A DNA stretch of 14,758 bases from JAULUH01 sp032111745 (GTDB lineage Bacteria; Chloroflexota; Anaerolineae; JAAEKA01), in contig JAULUH010000091.1 of NCBI GenBank assembly GCA_032111745.1, positions 1 to 14,758 of the forward strand, read 5' to 3'. Of the stretch, positions 7,160 to 13,759 are shown in pieces. The number at the start of each line of letters is the position of its first letter. The first letter of the stretch is position 1. The position numbers were made by a program, and so were the translations under genes. The notes below the pieces were generated by a model. The model searched no databases and was not told the DNA's origin. It saw only the letters and a list, made by a program, of their open reading frames with translations.

Positions 7160-8596
7160 TCACTCCTTCAGCCCGGCCAACTCCAGGCCGGCATCGAGGT
7201 TGGCCTGCACCTGTTCGGGCCGGGTGGTCTCGGTGTAGACGCGCACGATGGGCTCGGTGCCACTGAAGCGAATGAGGAGGAAGCCGCCATCCTCCAGGGT
7301 GTACTTGTAGCCATCCATGCCGTTGAAGCCCACTACGCGCAGCCCGGCGATCTCTGCGGGCCGCGCCGCGTCCAGGCGGGCCCTGGCCTCCGGCCGCTTG
7401 GCGGGCGGGAAGCGCGTGTCGACCCGGTCGTAGTAGAAGGGAGAGCCGACCTCCTCGAACAGCATCCTGACCAGCTCGCTGGGCTTTTTGCCAGTCTGCA
7501 CCATGAAGTCCAGGAAATACAGGCTGGCCAGGATGCCATCGCGCTCCGGGATGTGGGCGCCGAAGGCATAGCCACCGCTTTCCTCACCGCCGATCATGGC
7601 GCCGGTCTCCAGCATCTTCGGGGCCACGTATTTGAAGCCCACGCCCACCTCGTGCACCTCAACCCCGTAGCGGCGGCCGAGGATCTCCAGCATGCCAGTG
7701 GAGGAGAGGGCCTTGACGATCGGCGCCTGGCCGTGGCGCACCTTGAGCATATAGAGCGCCAGCAGCCCATAGGCGCGTAGCTGGTCGATGAACTCGCCGT
7801 CCTCGTCGGCCAGGCCGATGCGGTCGGCGTCGCCGTCGTTGATGATGCCCACGTCCGCGCCGACCTCCCGCACTTTGGCCAGGCAGGCGTCGACGTTGGG
7901 GCGAATGGGCTCCGGCCGATCCATCTCCGGGAAGATCGGGTTGGTGCCGTCGTGGATCGGGATGATCTGCGTGGCCCCACCGGCGAGGATCTGGTCCAGC
8001 CAGCCGGCGCCGTTGCCCCACATGGGGTCGTAGACGATCTTCAGGCCGGCCTGCCGGATGGGCTCGACGTCGATGAGCTCGGCGATGCGGGCCAGGTAAG
8101 CAGGCTTGGCGTCGAAACGGCGGAACAGGCCTACGGCCGCGGCCTGTTCGACGGGTATGCGACGGACACCCTCTGCCCCGGGCGGGATGAAGCTCTCGAT
8201 GCGCTGGAGGCCGTCGGGGTCGATGGCGCCTCCCGCAGGCGTGCGCACCTTGAAGCCATTGTCTGCCGGGGGGTTGTGGCTGGCCGTGACGTTGATGGCC
8301 CCCAGCGCGCCGAGGTGGACCACCTGGTAGGAGATCGCCGGCGTGGGCGTGGGTCCATCGCAGAAATGCACCGGGATGCCGTTTCCGGCGATCACCTCAG
8401 CCGCGGCCAGGGCGAAATCCTGGCCCAGGAAGCGCTTGTCGTGGCCGATGACCACCCCCCTTGCCATTTCGGCCGGCCGGAACGTATCCCGGAGGTAGGA
8501 GGCGAAGCCCTGGGCGCAGCGCCGCAGGTTATCAAAGGTATAAGCTTCGGCGATCTTGCCTCTCCAGCCGTCGGTGCCAAAAACGATATCAGCCAT
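7160..8596 (-). CDS. Phosphoglucomutase/phosphomannomutase family protein
   Basis: An alpha-D-phosphohexomutase of 478 residues that interconverts hexose 6- and 1-phosphates in the cytoplasm. All four family loops are present: TASHNP with phosphoserine S106 (104-109), Mg-binding DGDADR (254-259), the sugar-specificity loop GEESGG (337-342) and phosphate-binding RFSGTEP (443-449). The start MADIVFGTDGWRGKI is typical. The GEESGG loop points to glucose, or glucose plus mannose, more than the GEMSGH loop of classical PMM/PGM, so a role in feeding mannose-1-phosphate to the neighbouring gmd is possible but unproven. ATG 8596 overlaps the glmM stop by 8 nt. TTG 8602 is an alternative start two codons earlier and sits better behind the ribosome binding site. 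It is a distant paralogue of the adjoining glmM. Confidence 0.9.
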   Translation of the reverse strand: MADIVFGTDGWRGKIAEAYTFDNLRRCAQGFASYLRDTFRPAEMARGVVIGHDKRFLGQDFALAAAEVIAGNGIPVHFCDGPTPTPAISYQVVHLGALGAINVTASHNPPADNGFKVRTPAGGAIDPDGLQRIESFIPPGAEGVRRIPVEQAAAVGLFRRFDAKPAYLARIAELIDVEPIRQAGLKIVYDPMWGNGAGWLDQILAGGATQIIPIHDGTNPIFPEMDRPEPIRPNVDACLAKVREVGADVGIINDGDADRIGLADEDGEFIDQLRAYGLLALYMLKVRHGQAPIVKALSSTGMLEILGRRYGVEVHEVGVGFKYVAPKMLETGAMIGGEESGGYAFGAHIPERDGILASLYFLDFMVQTGKKPSELVRMLFEEVGSPFYYDRVDTRFPPAKRPEARARLDAARPAEIAGLRVVGFNGMDGYKYTLEDGGFLLIRFSGTEPIVRVYTETTRPEQVQANLDAGLELAGLKE

Positions 8597-9986
8597 GGTC
8601 AAACGTCTCCTCCTGGTGTTGCGGGATTTCCTCGGTCGCGGCGTCGAGGATCCGGCGGGCGGCCTCCCGCAGGGTATTCAGCCCATGGCCGGCGCCCTGG
8701 ATCATCACTCGCACGACAGGCTCGGTGCCGGAATAGCGCACGTTGATCAGGGTGTCACCACCTAGGTCCTGTTCCACTCGCCTGATCTCCGCCTGCACAC
8801 CGGATAGTGTGTCGATCGGCGGCTTGGCTGGCACCCAAGCCTTCTCCAGCACCTGCGGCACCTTGTTGAGCACGCCGGTGGCGAGCTCCGAGAAGGGTTG
8901 TGGCCGGTGGCGCAGGAGCAGCTGGCTCATGCGCAACGCGGTGTACATACCGTCGCCGGTGGTCAGGCCGTGCTCGAACAGGATGATGTGGCCAGACTGC
9001 TCGCCGCCGAGGGCGTATCCCCCCTCGCGCATGCGCTGGGAGACCCATTTGTCGCCCACCTGGGTGCGCTCCAGCCTGACCCCAATCTGGCGCAGCGACA
9101 GATCCAGGCCGAGGTTGGCCATCTGTGTGGAGACGATCGTGTCACCGGCCAGGGCTCCGGCGGCCTGCAGGTCCCGGGCCAGGATGGCCAGGATGTAGTC
9201 GCCATCCCGCTCGACGCCGGTTTCATCCACGAACTTGCAGCGATCGGCATCGCCGTCGAAGACAAAGCCGATGTCCGCGCGGGCAGCCAGTACGGCCAGG
9301 CCGGCCCTCTCCGGACCCTCGCCCTCGGTGCCGCAGTCCACGTTGATGTTGGTACCGTTGGGCCAGACGTTGAGGGCGACCACCTCGGCGCCCAGGCGAC
9401 GGAAGATCTCAGGCGCCAGGGCTGAGGCGGCGCCGTTGGCGCAGTCCAACACGACCCGCAGGCCATGCAGCGCGCCGTCGCCGCCGAAGGCCCGGATCAG
9501 GTGCTCGACGTACATCTGGCCGAGGTTAGGCACCAGGCGGACCATACCGGGCAGGCCATTCTGATGGTGGGAGCGGTCCTGTTCCAGGGCCAGCCGTTCG
9601 ATCTGCTGCTCAAGCTCGTCGCTGGCCTTGAAGCCGCTGCCCTCGAAGACCTTGATGCCGTTATCCCAGTGCGGGTTGTGGGACGCCGAGACTACCACGC
9701 CCATGGTGGCGCCCATGCGGGTGGTCAGATAGGCGACGCCGGGCGTCGTGAAGGCGTCCAACAGCATGGCGTCCACGCCTTCCACCATGAGCCCGGCCAG
9801 TAGGGCGTTCTCCAGCATGTGGCCGGAGCGCCGTGTGTCGCGTCCCATGATCACCACCGGCCTGTCGCTGCGCTGGTGGGCCAGCTGGCCCATGGCCCGG
9901 CCCAGGCGCAGGGTGAACTCGGGCGTGAGGGGCCACTCGCCGGCCCGGGCCCGGATACCGTCAGTGCCAAAAAGCTGCGTAGACAT
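8589..9986 (-). CDS. glmM: Phosphoglucosamine mutase
   Basis: Converts glucosamine-6-phosphate to glucosamine-1-phosphate, the step before UDP-GlcNAc for peptidoglycan and glycans. The 465 residues start with MSTQLFGTDGIRARAGEWPLT. They carry SASHNP with S102 (100-105), DGDADR (244-249), the GlmM-type specificity loop GEQSGH (328-333) and RYSGTEP (417-423). The GTDGIR opening and GEQSGH loop separate it from the next gene, which has GTDGWR and GEESGG. Length is slightly above the usual 440-450 because of a short C-terminal tail (about 450-465), which also encodes the next gene's ribosome binding site. ATG 9986 follows the gmd stop by 18 bp without a clear Shine-Dalgarno, which suggests translational coupling. 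Family identity is very strong. Confidence 0.94.
   Translation of the reverse strand: MSTQLFGTDGIRARAGEWPLTPEFTLRLGRAMGQLAHQRSDRPVVIMGRDTRRSGHMLENALLAGLMVEGVDAMLLDAFTTPGVAYLTTRMGATMGVVVSASHNPHWDNGIKVFEGSGFKASDELEQQIERLALEQDRSHHQNGLPGMVRLVPNLGQMYVEHLIRAFGGDGALHGLRVVLDCANGAASALAPEIFRRLGAEVVALNVWPNGTNINVDCGTEGEGPERAGLAVLAARADIGFVFDGDADRCKFVDETGVERDGDYILAILARDLQAAGALAGDTIVSTQMANLGLDLSLRQIGVRLERTQVGDKWVSQRMREGGYALGGEQSGHIILFEHGLTTGDGMYTALRMSQLLLRHRPQPFSELATGVLNKVPQVLEKAWVPAKPPIDTLSGVQAEIRRVEQDLGGDTLINVRYSGTEPVVRVMIQGAGHGLNTLREAARRILDAATEEIPQHQEETFDHG
8607..8614 (-). promoter_or_regulatory. Ribosome binding site of the phosphohexomutase, inside the glmM coding end
   Basis: The minus strand reads AGGAGGAG at 8614-8607, a full anti-16S match lying within the last codons of glmM. 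It is 4 nt from TTG 8602 and 10 nt from ATG 8596, so either start is possible. ATG gives MADIVFGTDGW and TTG adds two residues. Confidence 0.6.
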
Positions 9987-10004
9987 GGTGTTTGAGTGGC
10001 CGGA

Positions 10005-10994
10005 TCAGCCGTAGCTGATGTGGGGTACGTGGGCGTTGCGCTGCAGCGCCTCTAGGTCAGCATCGACCATGATGCGGACCAGCTCCTTGAAGCCCACCTC
10101 GGGCTCCCATCCCAGCTTGGCACCGGCCTTGCTGGGATCGCCGACCAGCAGGTCGACCTCGGCCGGGCGCATGAACTGCGAATCCTGGACCACGAACGAG
10201 CGCCAGTCCAGGCCGACAACCTGGAAGGCCTCCTCGCAGAACTCCTGCACCGAGTGGGTCTCGCCCGTGGCGATCACGTAGTCGTCCGGCTCGTCTTGCT
10301 GCAACATCAGCCACATCGCGCGTACGTAGTCCGGCGCGTAGCCCCAGTCGCGGCGCGCATCGAGGTTGCCCAGCCGAAGCTCGTCGTCCAGACCGAGCTT
10401 GATGCGGGCCGCAGCGTTGGTGATCTTGTGGGTGACGAACTCCAGGCCGCGGCGCGGGCTCTCGTGGTTGAAGAGGATGCCGGAGCAGGCAAACAGGCCA
10501 TAGCTCTCCCGGTAGTTCACGGTGATCCAGTGGCCGTAGACCTTGGCCACGCCATAGGGCGAGCGCGGGTAGAAGGGAGTGCTCTCCCGCTGCGGCACCT
10601 CCGCCACTTTGCCGAACATCTCGCTGCTGCTGGCCTGGTAGAAACGTATCTTGGGATTCACCAGGCGGATGGCATCCAGCAGGCGAGTCACGCCGAGGGC
10701 CGTGAACTCGCCGGTGAGCACCGGCTGCGCCCAGGAGGTCGGCACGAAGCTCTGGGCCGCCAGGTTGTAGACCTCGTCCGGCTGGTAGCGGTCCAGGATG
10801 GCGATCAGCGATACCTGGTCTAACAAGTCGCCCTGCACCAAGGTCACGCGATCCTGAAACTGGCGGATGCGGTCGAAGTTGACGGTGCTGGTGCGGCGCA
10901 CCATCCCGTATACATCGTAGCCGCGCTCCAGCAGGAACTCGGCGAGGTAAGAGCCATCCTGTCCGGTAATACCTGTAATCAACGCTTTGGGCAT
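10005..10994 (-). CDS. gmd: GDP-mannose 4,6-dehydratase
   Basis: Converts GDP-D-mannose to GDP-4-keto-6-deoxy-D-mannose, the branch point for GDP-D-rhamnose and GDP-L-fucose. This is an extended short-chain dehydrogenase of 329 residues. It shows the Rossmann glycine motif GITGQDGSY (8-16), YNLAAQSFVPTSW (76-88), SSSEMFG (122-128), catalytic Y147xxxK151 in SPYGVAK, and the GMD-specific NHESPRRG (176-183) and RPAEVDLLVGD (276-286). ATG 10994 has AGGAG about 12 nt upstream, a rather long spacing. The gene follows rmd after a 183-bp gap that holds a hairpin-forming repeat, and precedes glmM by 18 bp. The pairing with an Rmd-type reductase, and no GDP-fucose synthase in view, indicates D-rhamnose rather than L-fucose. 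Confidence 0.95.
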   Translation of the reverse strand: MPKALITGITGQDGSYLAEFLLERGYDVYGMVRRTSTVNFDRIRQFQDRVTLVQGDLLDQVSLIAILDRYQPDEVYNLAAQSFVPTSWAQPVLTGEFTALGVTRLLDAIRLVNPKIRFYQASSSEMFGKVAEVPQRESTPFYPRSPYGVAKVYGHWITVNYRESYGLFACSGILFNHESPRRGLEFVTHKITNAAARIKLGLDDELRLGNLDARRDWGYAPDYVRAMWLMLQQDEPDDYVIATGETHSVQEFCEEAFQVVGLDWRSFVVQDSQFMRPAEVDLLVGDPSKAGAKLGWEPEVGFKELVRIMVDADLEALQRNAHVPHISYG

Positions 10995-11081
10995 GTCGGG
11001 CCTGAATCTCCTGAGCGATTATTTGTCTATGTGGTGCCACTCATGGGACGTGGCCGAAATGCGCCAGTGCTCTCGCGTGGT

Positions 11082-11160
11082 GGAGTCGAGGTTTTAGCCG
11101 GGCTTGGCTAAAGACCCGGCTGAAGCCTCGACTCCACTGTCCGGCTGAAGCCTCGACTCC
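11082..11160. repeat. Three-armed inverted/direct repeat between rmd and gmd
   Basis: A 21-nt arm at 11082-11102 (begins GGAGTCGAGG) is the inverted complement of 11115-11135, with two differences. A 20-nt second copy of that right arm follows at 11141-11160 after a 5-nt spacer. The left arm can therefore pair with either right arm. A nested hairpin, TTTAGCC (11093-11099) with GGCTAAA (11106-11112), competes with both. Both differences become G-U pairs in plus-strand RNA but C-A mismatches in minus-strand RNA. No U-run follows on the coding strand, so it is not a textbook terminator. Confidence 0.87.
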
Positions 11161-11177
11161 GCGCTGGCGGCGGAATC

Positions 11178-12158
11178 CTAGTCCTCGGCCAGACTGGCCG
11201 AGCGTGGCTGGCGTATGCGCTGGCGCCAGTCGTCCAGGATATCGTGCAGGCTCTGCTCCAGACTGATGCGGGGCTGCCAGCCGGTGGCCGCACGAATCCT
11301 GGCGTTGTCACAGATGCTGATGAGCACATCGGACGGTCGCAGGCGGGATGGATCCTGCTCCACCCGGATCTGCACCGTGCTGTAGCTCAGCAGGATGCGG
11401 AGCAACTCCTCGACGGTGTGCCCCTGGCCGGAGCCTATGTTGTATACCTGGCCGTGCTCACCCCGGGTCAGCGCCAGCCAGTAGGCCTGGACCACATCGC
11501 GCACGTCGGTAAAGTCCCGCATGGCGCTGAGGTTGCCGACATGGACCACCGGCTCGCGCAGGCCGGCCTCGATCTCGGCGATCTGCCTGGCGAAGGCCGG
11601 GGCCACGAAGCGGTCGCCCTGGCGCGGGCCAATGTGGTTAAACGGCCGCACCCGCACCACCGCCATCTGGTAGCTGAGATAATATTGCCAGCCCATCAGG
11701 TCCTGGGCCACCTTGCTCACGCCGTAGGGACTGTTGGGACGCAGCGGCGTATCCTCGTCCACCGGCACCTCGTCCGGGCGGATCAGGCCGTACTCCTCGT
11801 TGGAGCCTACCACCAGGACCTGGGCCGGCAGCTGCTGCTGGGCCACGGCCTGTAGCACGTTGACCTGGCCGTGCACGTTCTGCTCGAAGGTCGTCCACGG
11901 GTGCTGCCAGGAGATAGGCACGAAGGACTGTGCGGCCAGGTGAAAGATCAGCTCGGGGCGCACCTCGGCGATGATCTCGGCTACGGCGCTGCCATCGCGC
12001 AGGTCGACCTGGTACAGGCTGACCTGGTCCCGCAGATGCGCAATCCGCACATCCTGCCGGTGCACGATGCCGGCCACCGTGCAGGGGGTGTGCCACAACA
12101 GGTATTCCGCCAGGTGGCTACCGGCAAAGCCGGCGATGCCAGTGATTAGCGCTCGCAT
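11178..12158 (-). CDS. rmd: GDP-6-deoxy-D-mannose reductase (GDP-4-keto-6-deoxymannose reductase)
   Basis: Reduces the Gmd product to GDP-D-rhamnose with NAD(P)H. It is an extended short-chain dehydrogenase of 326 residues. Visible motifs are GIAGFAGSH (7-15), HLAAQSFVPISWQHP (73-87), SNEEYG (119-124), catalytic Y145xxxK149 in SPYGVSK, RPFNHIGPRQGDRFV (171-185), RDFTDVRD (214-221) and LRPSDV (273-278). The HIGP and LRPSDV elements fit Rmd better than GDP-fucose synthase or UDP-glucose epimerase. The frame is open to ATG 12230, but that would add 24 non-conserved residues. ATG 12158 starts MRALITGIAG directly at the first beta strand, as family members do, and is chosen despite a weak ribosome binding site. 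It is the first gene after the promoter at 12255-12283 and so likely heads the operon. Another NDP-4-keto-6-deoxyhexose reductase cannot be excluded. Confidence 0.85.
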   Translation of the reverse strand: MRALITGIAGFAGSHLAEYLLWHTPCTVAGIVHRQDVRIAHLRDQVSLYQVDLRDGSAVAEIIAEVRPELIFHLAAQSFVPISWQHPWTTFEQNVHGQVNVLQAVAQQQLPAQVLVVGSNEEYGLIRPDEVPVDEDTPLRPNSPYGVSKVAQDLMGWQYYLSYQMAVVRVRPFNHIGPRQGDRFVAPAFARQIAEIEAGLREPVVHVGNLSAMRDFTDVRDVVQAYWLALTRGEHGQVYNIGSGQGHTVEELLRILLSYSTVQIRVEQDPSRLRPSDVLISICDNARIRAATGWQPRISLEQSLHDILDDWRQRIRQPRSASLAED

Positions 12159-12254
12159 GGTGGTGCTAGAGGTCTCGCGTGGCAGTGTAGTGCAAAGGCT
12201 GGCCGGGACGGCAGCCAGCTGCAGACCCATAGCCTGGCTGCCCAGCCTTCCTGT

Positions 12255-12283
12255 ATTATACCTGACCCGGATCAGTCAGACAA
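12255..12283 (-). promoter_or_regulatory. Sigma-70-like promoter of the rmd-gmd-glmM operon
   Basis: The minus strand has TTGTCT (12283 to 12278, 4 of 6), a 17-base spacer and a perfect TATAAT (12260 to 12255). Predicted transcription start is near 12248, giving a leader of about 90 nt before ATG 12158. It lies in an otherwise GC-rich 229-bp gap between metK and rmd, and the perfect -10 stands out. Activity is inferred. Confidence 0.62.
12262..12275. promoter_or_regulatory. Candidate operator: 14-bp palindrome in the promoter spacer
   Basis: CTGACCCGGATCAG is palindromic except for one non-complementary pair (12 of 14 positions symmetric). It lies wholly between the -35 and -10 elements of the rmd promoter, where a bound repressor would block RNA polymerase. 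No regulator gene is visible in the window, and a chance palindrome in GC-rich DNA is possible. Confidence 0.33.
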
Positions 12284-12313
12284 TACGCCGGGCCTTGCAG
12301 GTCTGAATAATCA

Positions 12314-12338
12314 CATGGGCGGGGTCTCCCCGCCCATG
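12314..12338. repeat. Perfect 11-bp GC-rich hairpin downstream of metK
   Basis: CATGGGCGGGG (12314-12324) and its exact complement (12328-12338) enclose a TCT loop. It is 50 nt past the metK stop. On the coding strand the stem is followed by TGATTATT, only mildly T-rich. It may act as a terminator or transcript-end stabiliser between metK and the rmd promoter. A near copy lies at 12359-12378. Confidence 0.72.
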
Positions 12339-12358
12339 CCGTGCATCGCCACCGCGTA

Positions 12359-12378
12359 GGGGCGGGGTCTCTCCGCCC
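12359..12378. repeat. Second, diverged copy of the GC-rich hairpin
   Basis: The 19-nt core at 12360-12378 differs by one base from 12317-12335. It folds as an 8-bp stem with one G-T wobble around the same TCT loop. It starts 9 nt past the metK stop (12388). The two cores are 43 bp apart start to start. Confidence 0.65.
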
Positions 12379-12387
12379 TCTCCGGCC

Positions 12388-13602
12388 TTAATGCAGCCCG
12401 GCCTCTTTCTTCAACACCGCCGCCTTGTCCGTGCGCTCCCACGGCGCGTCGATGTCGTTGCGGCCAAAGTGCCCGTAGGTCGCCGTGGCCCGGTAGATGG
12501 GGCGGCGCAGGTCCAGGTCGCGAATGATGGCGGCCGGCCGCAGGTCAAAGTGCTCTTTGATCAGCTCGACGATGCGCTCGTCGGACACCGTGCCCGTGCC
12601 GAAGGTCTCCACGCTGATGGACAGGGGCCGGGCCACGCCGATGGCATAGCTGATTTGGATCTCCAGCCGATCGGCCAGGCCCGCGGCGACGCAGTTCTTG
12701 GCGATGTAGCGGGCCATGTAGGCGCCGGAGCGATCCACCTTCGTTGGGTCCTTCCCGCTGAAGGCGCCACCGCCGTGGCGAGCCACGCCACCATAGGTGT
12801 CGACGATGATCTTACGGCCGGTGAGGCCGGCATCGCCCATGGGGCCGCCGATGACGAAGCGCCCGGTAGGATTGATATAGATCTTGGTGCGCTCGTCCAG
12901 GTAGCCGTTGGGCACCACGTACTTGATCACCCGCTCGTACAGGTCGGCCCGGATCTTGTGCTGATCCACGTCAGGGGAGTGCTGGGTCGAGATGACGATG
13001 GTGTCGACGCGCTTGGGCTTGCCATGGGCATACTCCACGGTTACCTGGCTTTTGCCATCGGGCCGCAGGTAGGGCAGGGTGCCGTCCTTGCGCACGTGGG
13101 CCAGCCGCTTGGTCAGGCCGTGGGCCAGCGCAATGGACAGGGGCATCAGCTCGGGCGTCTCGTTGCAGGCGAAGCCCACCATCATGCCCTGGTCGCCGGC
13201 GCCGGTGGCCTCGATCTGCTCGTCGTTCATCTCGCCGGCCTTGTGCTCCAGGGCCTCGTCCACGCCCAGGGCGATGTCAGGCGACTGCTCCTTGATGGAG
13301 ACGATCACACCGCAGGTCTCGGCGTCGAAGCCGAACTTGCCGCGGGTATAGCCGATATCCGTCACCACAGCGCGCACCAACGCGCCGATATCCACATAGG
13401 TGCTGGTGGTGATCTCGCCTATCACCAGCACCAGGCCGGTGGTGACGGCCGTTTCGCAGGCCACACGGGCATCCGGATCCTCCCGCAGGATGGCGTCCAG
13501 CACCGCGTCGCTGATCTGGTCGCAGATCTTGTCCGGGTGTCCCTCGGTGACGGACTCCGAGGTGTAGAAGAGCTGCGGCGACATCATGAAGGTCGTGCTC
13601 AT
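12388..13602 (-). CDS. metK: S-adenosylmethionine synthetase (methionine adenosyltransferase)
   Basis: Makes S-adenosylmethionine from methionine and ATP. The 404-residue length and all signatures are canonical: FYTSESVTEGHPDKICDQ (12-29), family signature GAGDQGMMVG (134-143), the phosphate-binding loop GGGAFSGKDPTKVDRS (277-292), and a C-terminus ending YGHFGRNDIDAPWERTDKA. ATG 13602 has GAGGAG about 12 nt upstream. ATGs at residues 6-7 (13587 and 13584) are possible alternatives closer to the family start. It follows ahcY after a 157-bp gap filled by three hairpin repeats, so both steps of the methyl cycle sit together. No SAM riboswitch fold was evident in the 38 nt between the repeats and the start codon. 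Confidence 0.97.
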   Translation of the reverse strand: MSTTFMMSPQLFYTSESVTEGHPDKICDQISDAVLDAILREDPDARVACETAVTTGLVLVIGEITTSTYVDIGALVRAVVTDIGYTRGKFGFDAETCGVIVSIKEQSPDIALGVDEALEHKAGEMNDEQIEATGAGDQGMMVGFACNETPELMPLSIALAHGLTKRLAHVRKDGTLPYLRPDGKSQVTVEYAHGKPKRVDTIVISTQHSPDVDQHKIRADLYERVIKYVVPNGYLDERTKIYINPTGRFVIGGPMGDAGLTGRKIIVDTYGGVARHGGGAFSGKDPTKVDRSGAYMARYIAKNCVAAGLADRLEIQISYAIGVARPLSISVETFGTGTVSDERIVELIKEHFDLRPAAIIRDLDLRRPIYRATATYGHFGRNDIDAPWERTDKAAVLKKEAGLH

Positions 13603-13640
13603 GGAAAACCTATCTCCTCATGCCGTTATCTGTTGCGCCG

Positions 13641-13756
13641 CGTAGAGACGCAAAATCTTGCGTCTCTACGATGTGGCGTGCTGCGTAGAGACGCAAAATC
13701 TTGCGTCTCTACGATGTGGCGTGCTGCGTAGAGACGCAGAATCCTGCGTCTCTACG
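13641..13756. repeat. Three tandem 43-bp units, each a 30-nt palindrome plus identical 13-nt spacer
   Basis: The palindromes are at 13641-13670, 13684-13713 and 13727-13756. The two spacers (13671-13683 and 13714-13726) both read ATGTGGCGTGCTG. Each palindrome is a perfect 13-bp stem (CGTAGAGACGCAA type) with an AATC loop. In the third copy the closing A-T pair is replaced by G-C on both arms, a compensatory change. The array begins 3 nt past the ahcY stop. From memory, similar palindromes are common between genes in Chloroflexota and cyanobacteria; I could not check. Confidence 0.95.
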
Positions 13757-13759
13757 TCT

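Noticed and set aside
11018..11023. AATAAT as a -10 for a gmd-specific promoter
   Set aside because: One base off TATAAT, but no acceptable -35 occurs 16-18 bases upstream; the AT-richness is short and isolated.
12159..12230. 24-residue N-terminal extension of Rmd from ATG 12230
   Set aside because: The extension has no conserved motif, and the Rossmann beta strand starts immediately after ATG 12158 as in family members.
12314..12378. Strong intrinsic terminators after metK
   Set aside because: Stable stems are present, but neither is followed by a proper U-run on the coding strand, so I list them as hairpin repeats with only possible terminator function.
13603..13640. SAM-responsive riboswitch ahead of metK
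   Set aside because: Only 38 nt separate the palindromes from the start codon. I see no paired helices or conserved core of SAM-I to SAM-IV type, and the palindromes themselves explain the folding potential.
12391..13731. A 446-codon open frame on the plus strand opposite metK
   Set aside because: It is the antisense of a canonical metK in GC-rich DNA, has no recognisable domain, is rich in Gly/His/Val/Ala in the pattern expected from complementing biased codons, and runs through the hairpin repeats.
13641..13756. CRISPR-like array
   Set aside because: The regularly spaced units have identical 13-nt spacers and the repeats are full palindromes. CRISPR spacers are unique and longer, and no cas gene is present.
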